Shown here piece by piece: positions 59,149 through 64,000 of a stretch of 64,000 bases of DNA (position 1 is its first letter; each line of letters starts with the position of its first letter). The stretch is from positions 310,001-374,000 of the forward strand of contig VNKQ01000012.1 of NCBI GenBank assembly GCA_016508695.1, written 5' to 3'. The position numbers were made by a program, and so were the translations under genes. Source of the stretch: Hyphodiscus hymeniophilus. Taxonomy: Eukaryota > Ascomycota > Leotiomycetes > Helotiales > Hyphodiscaceae. The notes beneath the pieces were generated by a model. That model saw nothing but the letters and a program-made list of their open reading frames with translations. It made no database searches and was not told where the DNA came from.

Positions 59149-60345
59149 CTACCAACCATATCTACTACTAGCCTCAGCCCGATTACTCTTCCCCTTCGCA
59201 AAGCTCTCCTCCAAGGCCTCCTTCTGGTTCTGAGCCGCATTGACTAGTTGCTTCAAGCTGTGCTTGCCAGGAGCAATAGCCCTAACAGGATTGTGAACGA
59301 TCTCTTCACCAGCTGCACGAAGCTCTTCGTTCCGTAGATATTCCTCGTCCGTGTTGAAATTGATGATCTTTGTCGCCGATTGCACGCCTCGACCGGTCTT
59401 CTGTCTTCCGAACAGTTGACGACGCTCTGCGGCTGAAAGATTGAGGTCTCCGGCGATGTCATCGAGAGACTGGGATATAGGTGGTGTGGGCACTGCCGGG
59501 GGTGCCACGTGGGACGTTGATGGGATGAAGTCTTCGTATGATGGCTCGAGGTCGTCTCGATCGTCCTCAGCCTTGTCTTCTTCCACGTTGGTCTCATACA
59601 ACATAGGTTGATAGTCTCCGGTCGATTGTGGGGTGGCTGAGGATCTAGGTTCCACTGACATCGAGAACAATGAGACTTTCGGCCGCTGAGCAGGTTTCTC
59701 TGGTTGTGGCGTAGCTGGCGTAGTGAGAGCGGGATTTGGGCCTGCAGGAGCAGCATGTCCTGGCGATAACTGCTTTTTCTTCTTTGCTGGCTTCCTAGCC
59801 ACCGATAATGGCTTGAACATCAAAGGCTTCCCAATCAATTTGACCTCATGCGCAAGCGTCTGCTCCCCATTCTGTGGAGCTTTCGGCGGTGGGAGACTTA
59901 ATCCCGACCCAGTACTCGTCGACGCCCCGGCGTCCCTATCTTCGTATGTATCTTCCGCATAATCTCTCTCCGGCTCAGGCTCCCTACTGAAGCCGGGGGC
60001 AGCACCGGTCTTCAGGTTTACTCCCGATCCAAGGCCTTTCCTCGCTGCATTTCCGCCACCAAGAGTCGTTGTAGCTTGTCCTGCGCGCTTTGGCGCTGGC
60101 AGGAAGGAGTTGAAACCACTGAATGCTCCTCCTCCGGTCTTTGCTTTCTTTGCAGGTGGTTCATCGGTCTTAGCCTCGTCTTTAAAGCCAGACTGGGGGA
60201 GGGTGACTCGGATTTTGCCTGGATTGGATCGATCGACAACTTTCTGGAAGGCTGGTTTCGATGGATTTGCTGCGGCTTTGACTGGGACTTTCGGGGCCTC
60301 CTCGACGTCCGAGGCATCGGAGTCTGAATAGTCGACAAGGCCCAT
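59149..60345 (-). CDS. PRCC-domain protein
   Basis: 398 residues, single exon. The N-terminus MGLVDYSDSDASDVEE is the typical opening of PRCC-like nuclear proteins. The middle is Pro/Lys-rich and disordered with basic patches (KKAK, KPAKKKKQ) that could act as nuclear signals. The C-terminal 80 residues carry the PRCC signature: NFNTDEEYLRNEELRAAGEE, then NPVRAIAPGKHSLKQLVNAA and the extreme end EASSRYGW. The human protein is found in splicing speckles and binds MAD2B; the fungal role is not established. Divergent from SIN1 across only 253 bp, so they may share a promoter. ATG confirmed at 60345. Confidence 0.9.
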   Translation of the reverse strand: MGLVDYSDSDASDVEEAPKVPVKAAANPSKPAFQKVVDRSNPGKIRVTLPQSGFKDEAKTDEPPAKKAKTGGGAFSGFNSFLPAPKRAGQATTTLGGGNAARKGLGSGVNLKTGAAPGFSREPEPERDYAEDTYEDRDAGASTSTGSGLSLPPPKAPQNGEQTLAHEVKLIGKPLMFKPLSVARKPAKKKKQLSPGHAAPAGPNPALTTPATPQPEKPAQRPKVSLFSMSVEPRSSATPQSTGDYQPMLYETNVEEDKAEDDRDDLEPSYEDFIPSTSHVAPPAVPTPPISQSLDDIAGDLNLSAAERRQLFGRQKTGRGVQSATKIINFNTDEEYLRNEELRAAGEEIVHNPVRAIAPGKHSLKQLVNAAQNQKEALEESFAKGKSNRAEASSRYGW

Positions 60346-60598
60346 ATTGGAGTACCTATTTTGATAGTCGTAGATGTGGTCTCGCAGTGGTGATGCTCTT
60401 CTGGACTCAAATTCGGAAGGCTGATGTTTGCTAATGATCCCTGCCTCGCGCTAGACGACCACGCCGACCTCACAGCAAGGCTGAACCTCCACATCCGCGA
60501 TAGAAGTTGTTGAAACTCTTCAGCTTAAGATTATCTATTCCCCTAAAACATTCCACACCTACAGAACCTGGCTGTCTAGAATATTACAAGAAGGGACT

Positions 60599-63132
60599 AT
60601 GTCTGTTATCCAAGTAGAAGAGTATGTGATCCAGAATGGCCGTCGCTCTGCATAATTGCTAACATTCATTGCAGTCTGGTATCTTATCAGCTTCGAACCA
60701 ACTACCTAAATACAATTCCAGACGGTGTGGGTGAGCGACTTATCACCATCAACGATGCTTTCCTCAACACTGCGGGCTTCAAAGCTGCTGGCTGGCGATC
60801 GAACCCTGCGAACATTAAACGAACACACTCTCCACCGATTCCTACTGCTATTGCATCAGAATACTTTCAAGCGCCGCCTAGATCAGCCGCCATCACGGGG
60901 TTGGATGATGAGATCGATGAAGGAGGCATGGTCACGGGTGGAAGGGCAGGCGATACAGTTGGTCCAGGAATTGCTACGAAGAGACGACGCAGAAGAGAGC
61001 AGATGGAGGAGGAAGATAGTAGCGACCTGAGTGACGATAGCGACGAAGACAATGATCAACGTGCTGCTCAACAAATCAAATTCTCCAAGATGCCAATCCG
61101 GAATCGATCTGGGTCATCTCCCATCCGAGGATCCAATCTTCGACAGTCCTCAACAGTGGCTTCCCCAACGAAGACCCTTGGCGGACAAACGAGACGAGGG
61201 TCCCAATCAGCGCTGGAAGCTGTGAAGGAACGAGCCAGGCGGGATACTGTTACGAGTAGCGAGATGTCATCTGAAAATGAGTTCGATGCATCAGCGTTTC
61301 AAAGAAACAAAGAGGCCACGAGAAATGCGGCAAAAGCCAGCAAGGCACTTCAAGGACATACATCCGATCCACTGGTGATTGTGAAGAGACAGGAGAGTGA
61401 TCTTTTGGAGGAGGAAGAGGAAGACTCGGACGGATCAGAAATGTCTTCATTCGTGGGGAGCATGGATTCTGCCTCGATGCTTGATAGCGTCGGTGGTCCT
61501 ACGAATGCTTCTCCGACTGGCCATCCAGTTGGCACTATGCCAAAGGAGTTGACTCGATCTCCAACCAAAAAATCCAAGCCTGCGCCCCCAATCTTACAAG
61601 CTTTACCACCGCCACGGCCCATCAGCATAGTACAGCCGAAGAGCCTTCTGTCTGCTGCTATCAATGCAAAACGTACCAAAGCTGCAATGCCGTTCGAATC
61701 TTTTGCGTCACTATCCGGTCAAGGAGATCCAAATCCACTGCGGTTACGCATATGGGCTCCGTTTGCAAAGTCAACAACCAAACCTTTCGAAGTTCTTATT
61801 CGAAGAAGCGTTCACGAAAATGAGGCAAACGATCGACAAGTCGCCGTCGCTGATCTGATCGGATTGAGTCTCTGGAGATACGCCGAAGAGAAGATTGAAC
61901 CTTCTATTCCACCAGGAAAGCTCAACGTCAACAGATGGACTCTACGAATGGTGGAAGACGAGGAAGTCGATTACGACTTCCCACCTCTTGAGCGCAACAA
62001 GCCTGTTGTTTCCTTCACCACTGTCAACAATCGAGCTGCACGAGCGAGGTCAAATTCAAAGCCATATGACGAATTTGCTTTAGTTGAAGCGACTGATGAG
62101 CAATTCAACCAAAACCAAACTGTTACTCCTCAATTCAAGCAGGAGGCTGTTGCTGAATCACCACTGATAGATGAAGATCTGACCCCGAAAAAGACTCCTA
62201 TGCTACAGCCCTCGCCTCTCGCTGGAACCCAACCACGTATGAATCCTCTCCTGACGACGATGTCAGCTCTCAGGCAGAACAACTTTCTAGCAGATTCCCC
62301 TACAGTCGGAGCAGCCGTCACACCAACGGCAGCCAGAACTGGGATACAAAAGCTCTTAAGAATCCATATTCATTCTCTAGATGCGGCACCCGGACAGATG
62401 ATTACGCTGGATGTCACCACGGATACCTATCTAGCAGATGTCCTTGACATTATTTGCAAGAAAAGACAGTTGGACAAGGCCAATCACGTACTCAAATTGA
62501 CCGGATCTGGGACTGTGGTACTCCTCGACCGCACAGTCGAGTCCATTGGCAACCGAACCGAATTGGACTTGTATCGACGCCGCTTCGCAACGGATGGACC
62601 TTTGACAATGACAGGCTCGCCGAGCAGTACCTCTCCCAAGATACCCATGATGGCAGATAGGCCGCCAGTCCGAAAGATTCAGAAGGGCCAGATGCTTGGA
62701 GCCCACCCACTTGCGCAAGAAGCTATGAAGCAGGATGAGATGGGAAGTGCCAATTACAAAAAGTATACCGTATGGCGGAAGCAGCCAATGCGGTTTGTGG
62801 GATTGAATGAAAGGGTGTTGGCAATCGACGGCGAATACCTGCACATCATGCCCGCACAGTCGGGCAAAACGATGTTCGAAGGGCAAGGCAAGACGACGAC
62901 GGTTCACTTCAGCAATGTGATTGGGTGCAAGGTCACCCGAAGGCACCCTACTAACTTCAAGGTTTGTAGTGGCTAGGTCACTCTTATGCGGAGCAAGACT
63001 GACATCGAACAGGTCGTGGTGTACAAATCTACCGAGACCAAGCGTTATGATTTCGAAGCGAAGAGCGCTGACGAGGCAGCGGAAATCGTCTTCGAGATCA
63101 AGAAAGGCATTTCTCCATATCACAATGTTTGA
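60599..63132 (+). CDS. TORC2 subunit SIN1/AVO1
   Basis: Scaffold that brings substrates (AGC kinases such as Ypk/AKT) to TOR complex 2 at the plasma membrane. Exons 60599-60621, 60675-62961, 63013-63132 give 809 residues. Order: SIN1 N-terminus (YQLRTNYLNTIPDGVGERLI); acidic/Ser-rich linker with a basic RRRRREQ run; CRIM domain about 338-464 (PFESFASL..., NPLRLRIWAPF), the substrate-binding part; Ras-binding-like domain about 564-647 (LLRIHIHSLDAAPGQM); PH domain about 697 to the end (ANYKKYTVWRKQPMRF, ending EIKKGISPYHNV). The 23-nt first exon encodes MSVIQVE, the Asp then formed across the junction. All domains intact. Confidence 0.95.
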
Positions 63133-64000
63133 TAGAATCATCCATGCACATACGCCACTTTGGAGGGCTCATTATCTGGTGATGCCTCCCAACGCCCGAG
63201 TACTCGGAATGATGAATGGACACAGACTGCTTGCTACCTTTTGGGAATGACTGCAGAAGTTTTCATGAGATACCGAAATAGAAACTCGACTTTTTGGGCT
63301 GTGGAATGGGATTTTGCGCAGTGTTCAGTTGCACAAAGGATGGAAGGATTTGAGCCACCCAAGCCCACGTAGACTGTTGCGTAGTCACCATTCGGCGGTC
63401 CTGAGCACGTGCATCCCAGCAAATCAGCCTTCAAAGAAAGGAAGGATGGCAGTGTGGAGTTCTGATGACGATGATTGATCGAGGGCTGAGGGCTGAACGA
63501 TGAGTCTCGACCACGGATGTCCGGAACATCAGAGTGCGACATGACGAAGTTCCGCTAGTGTCAGCCAAATGTGGCTTCTTCTGTCTACTCCGTAGTCTGT
63601 CCTACGCGGAGAGCATCCTAGCGGCGATCTTCCCGCCCGTATGTCATACGTCTCTTTCGGGCCAATCAGAATGACGGAATACCGTAAGATTTACAATTCC
63701 GTGCCCCTGACCGTCGACCGGGCAATCCTTTGCGGAGGAGGGACAGCAGTGCTCGTCAGCAATTAAATAATGACACTTTGTGAAACGGGCAAAGAGCCAA
63801 TCGACATTCACAACTCGGTGTGTTCTGTTCTTCATCATTTGGGTAACACTTCTTCCTGCTCTGAGCACTCGTGAGCTGACCGCTTTCTTTCATCTTGCGC
63901 AGTGGTCCTTCTTTGAGCTCTGGAAACAGAGAACAGAGCATACGATTCTCCAGGCTTACAGATGGAGAATAGATGTACGTAATGTAAACACACAAGACCC
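63133..64000. other. Intergenic, right edge, no gene seen
   Basis: The 3' flank of SIN1 and unassigned sequence to the window edge. Short frames at 63,160-63,995 lack family resemblance. No repeat or RNA gene recognised. Confidence 0.5.

Overview
The window reads as genomic DNA of a filamentous ascomycete. Genes carry several short introns (mostly 47-70 nt, GT...AG, often with a CTAAC-like branch site), and the products are typical of euascomycetes. A 17 kb AT-rich block of repeats carries the mark of repeat-induced point mutation (RIP). A leotiomycete is my guess from the general look of the proteins; the sequence alone does not prove it.

Left arm (1-21,280), gene-dense. An unrecognised acidic protein gene, open at the left edge; SMC3 (cohesin, -) and RIO1 kinase (+), sharing a divergent promoter; an arylamine N-acetyltransferase (-); HAT1 histone acetyltransferase (-) divergent from a ZIP9/Atx2-like metal transporter (+); a Cdc4/FBXW7-type F-box WD40 protein (+); and pyruvate dehydrogenase E1 alpha (+). 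All spliced models close in frame through every exon.

Middle (21,281-38,619), a three-level nest of dead transposons. A TA-flanked DNA transposon with 87-bp terminal inverted repeats (pogo/Fot1-like by weak homology) is split by a minus-strand Gypsy LTR element (169-bp LTRs, target duplication TAAAC). That element is itself split by a plus-strand Copia LTR element (267-bp LTRs, target duplication CTTAT). All mismatches between paired repeats are transitions, and both reverse transcriptases have the catalytic YxDD changed to an Asn-Asn form, as RIP predicts. No intact gene remains here.

Right arm (38,620-64,000). First a small accessory-looking pair: a nine-exon TRI12-type MFS efflux transporter (+) and a TauD/TfdA-type Fe(II)/2-oxoglutarate dioxygenase (-). 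Then housekeeping genes: POP3 of RNase P/MRP (-), divergent from a 2,551-residue USP9X/USP24-like ubiquitin hydrolase with 13 exons (+); a small putative GPI-anchored secreted protein (-); an unrecognised Ser-rich protein with a conserved C-terminal domain (+); a PRCC-domain protein (-); and the TORC2 subunit SIN1/AVO1 (+). The last 0.9 kb holds no gene I can support.

Functionally most of the window is conserved core machinery: cohesion, ribosome maturation, histone acetylation, ubiquitin turnover, TORC2, tRNA processing and PDH. The parts most likely to vary between strains are the transposon nest, the MFS/dioxygenase pair beside it, the NAT gene and the small secreted protein. I found no CRISPR array, rRNA, convincing tRNA or plasmid feature.
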